Positions 33,183 to 34,305 of a DNA stretch of 34,305 bases are shown here, one piece after another. The translations under genes and the position numbers were made by a program. Numbering within the stretch: the stretch's first letter is position 1; every line of letters begins with the position of its first letter. The notes below the pieces were generated by a model. That model worked only from the letters and a program-made list of their open reading frames with translations, had not been told where the DNA came from and made no database searches. The stretch is taken from NCBI GenBank assembly GCA_023262855.1, contig JALQYQ010000057.1:1-34305 (forward strand), written 5' to 3'. This DNA comes from Crocinitomicaceae bacterium. GTDB taxonomy: Bacteria > Bacteroidota > Bacteroidia > Flavobacteriales_D > Crocinitomicaceae.

Positions 33183-34133
33183 TTACCAACGATCTTTTTT
33201 CCATTTTATTTGCTCTTCTGGTGTTAAGAATGTCCAGGCAACAACGCGACTCGTTTTATTCCCTTGTCCCATTGGTAAGGTAACAACTTCAATCGCTTTG
33301 AAATGTTTTAATTCACTATAAACTGCTCTTAGATTTGATTCTTTGGAAACCAAGGATGAAAACCAAAAGCAACTATTTGCATAGTTTTTACTTTGTTTAA
33401 TCATCGCTTTCAAGAAGGCGATTTCACCACCTTCACACCATAACTCATTGCTCTGACCACCAAAGTTTAAAACGATTTCACGCTTGTTTGTTGCTTTCAG
33501 GTTTTTCAATTTTCTAGCAGTTCCCGATTGTGCTTCGTTTGCTGATGCGTGAAATGGTGGATTACAAATACTTAAATCAAATAGCTCATTTTCTTGAATG
33601 ATTCCTCTAAAAATTGTGCGTTGAAATGTTTGGTGACGTATTTCGATCAATTCATCAAATTGTGGATTGTTCCCTAAGATTGCTTTTGCAGAGTTAACTG
33701 CTGTTTCATCGATGTCTGAACCTACAAAATTCCACTTGTATTCGGTCGCACCAATTAACGGATAGACACAATTTGCTCCAACTCCAATATCAAGAACTTT
33801 CAATTCTTTTGGAAATTTCCCAAAGTTTTTCGAGCGCAAAAAATCAGCAATGTGGTGAATGTAATCTGCTCTTCCCGGAATTGGTGGACACAAATAACCA
33901 CTAGGAATAGACCAATCATTTATGTTGTAATGCAATTTCAATAAAGCCGCATTCAGTGATTTTACCGCTTCAGGATTGAAAAAATCAATCGTTTCACTTC
34001 CATATTGATTCACAAAAACAAATGGTTTCAGTGCTGGATTACTTGCAACTAATTCCTTGAAATCATAGCGCTCTCGGTGCTTATTTCTAGAGTGTAAACG
34101 ATCTTTTACTTGATTTTTTGAATTGGCGTCCAT
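33183..34133 (-). CDS. rlmF: 23S rRNA (adenine-N6)-methyltransferase RlmF
   Basis: The 316-residue protein is RlmF (formerly YbiN), which methylates N6 of adenine 1618 in E. coli 23S rRNA with SAM. Seen: SAM motif VLDIGVGAN (113-121), acidic loop GSDID (138-142), and the catalytic NPPF (191-194) of N6-adenine methyltransferases, followed by FHASANEAQSGTARKLKNL, which is family-specific. It is close to the E. coli length. The ATG at 34133 has TAGCTTTG only four bases upstream, so the message may be leaderless, and the 18-copy heptamer array begins just beyond. Confidence 0.95.
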   Translation of the reverse strand: MDANSKNQVKDRLHSRNKHRERYDFKELVASNPALKPFVFVNQYGSETIDFFNPEAVKSLNAALLKLHYNINDWSIPSGYLCPPIPGRADYIHHIADFLRSKNFGKFPKELKVLDIGVGANCVYPLIGATEYKWNFVGSDIDETAVNSAKAILGNNPQFDELIEIRHQTFQRTIFRGIIQENELFDLSICNPPFHASANEAQSGTARKLKNLKATNKREIVLNFGGQSNELWCEGGEIAFLKAMIKQSKNYANSCFWFSSLVSKESNLRAVYSELKHFKAIEVVTLPMGQGNKTSRVVAWTFLTPEEQIKWKKDRW

Positions 34134-34137
34134 AACG

Positions 34138-34145
34138 CAAAGCTA
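34138..34145 (-). promoter_or_regulatory. Candidate -7 promoter box of rlmF, TAGCTTTG (minus strand)
   Basis: Exact TAnnTTTG match ending four bases before the ATG at 34133. Nothing convincing stands at -33, where the last degenerate copies of the repeat array (34157-34170) lie. Confidence 0.5.
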
Positions 34146-34156
34146 AACTTTTAAAG

Positions 34157-34296
34157 GATTCATGATTCGTAATTCATAATTCATAATTCATAATTCATAA
34201 TTCATAATTCATAATTCATAATTCATAATTCATAATTCATAATTCATAATTCATAATTCATAATTCATAATTCATAATTCATAATTCATAATTCAT
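34157..34296. repeat. Heptanucleotide tandem repeat, 18 perfect copies of AATTCAT
   Basis: From 34171 to 34296 AATTCAT is repeated 18 times without a change, preceded by two degenerate copies, GATTCAT (34157-34163) and GATTCGT (34164-34170). The tract runs close to the right end of the window (34305), followed only by AATCTTTTT. Every reading frame on both strands meets a stop, so it is not coding. It lies just upstream of rlmF, next to its -33 region. Seven-base repeats are prone to slippage. Confidence 0.97.
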
Positions 34297-34305
34297 AATC
34301 TTTTT

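Noticed and set aside
34157..34296. CRISPR array or direct-repeat spacer array at the right end
   Set aside because: The repeats are head to tail 7-mers with no spacers and no cas genes in the window.

Overview
The window looks like chromosomal DNA of a Bacteroidota bacterium, most likely in Flavobacteriales (a Crocinitomicaceae/Fluviicola-like lineage is my guess; no rRNA or other marker gene is present). Reasons: AT-rich sequence; many secreted proteins ending their signal peptide in AQ; lipoproteins with an SSC- or FSC-type lipobox; type III glutamine synthetase; DUF4494, DUF4301 and BBP2-porin families; and repeated TAnnTTTG -7 promoter boxes, some with a TTG/TTTG box 17-21 bases upstream. 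Nearly every base is coding, there is no gap over 300 bases without a gene, and I see no tRNA, rRNA, CRISPR array, insertion sequence or phage gene.

Layout. 1-5.3 kb: a LURP-one-like protein, a secreted M1 aminopeptidase, a GAF histidine kinase, and a two-gene operon of secreted tandem OmpA-like proteins. 5.3-10.9 kb: a secreted M16 peptidase pair (one active, one inactive subunit), a secreted nine-repeat propeller-like protein, and a rhodanese-thioredoxin lipoprotein. 10.9-14.8 kb: an RluF-like pseudouridine synthase divergent from a DUF4494-pdxH-M16 operon, then a Cys-rich secreted protein. 15-18 kb: glnN with a strong promoter overlapped by an inverted repeat, a terminator, then a LuxR-type response regulator. 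18.2-20.8 kb: a tightly coupled operon of secreted protein, ECF sigma factor and candidate anti-sigma factor. 20.8-26.4 kb: small lipoprotein, O-methyltransferase-like protein, DUF4301, DUF58 and a membrane MutS-like ATPase. 26.5-29.4 kb: PAS-LuxR regulator, a membrane-anchored DnaC/IstB-like ATPase and an unrecognised protein. 29.5-34.1 kb: outer-membrane-type protein plus GNAT acetyltransferase, an esterase-porin operon, a DUF983 protein and RlmF. The window ends in 18 perfect copies of a 7-bp repeat just upstream of rlmF.

How the genes fit together. The content is mainly housekeeping (nitrogen assimilation, PLP synthesis, two rRNA modification enzymes) mixed with cell-envelope and secreted proteins and four separate regulators (GAF kinase, response regulator, ECF sigma/anti-sigma, PAS-LuxR). 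No obvious defence island or mobile element is present. The most unusual items are the membrane-anchored DnaC-like ATPase, the sigma operon whose first gene has a DUF2723-like soluble segment, the paired OmpA-like proteins with a HVCC motif in place of the usual peptidoglycan-contacting GHTD, the inverted repeat at the glnN promoter, and the heptamer array. Promoter boxes also correct several start codons; those corrected starts are used in the feature list.
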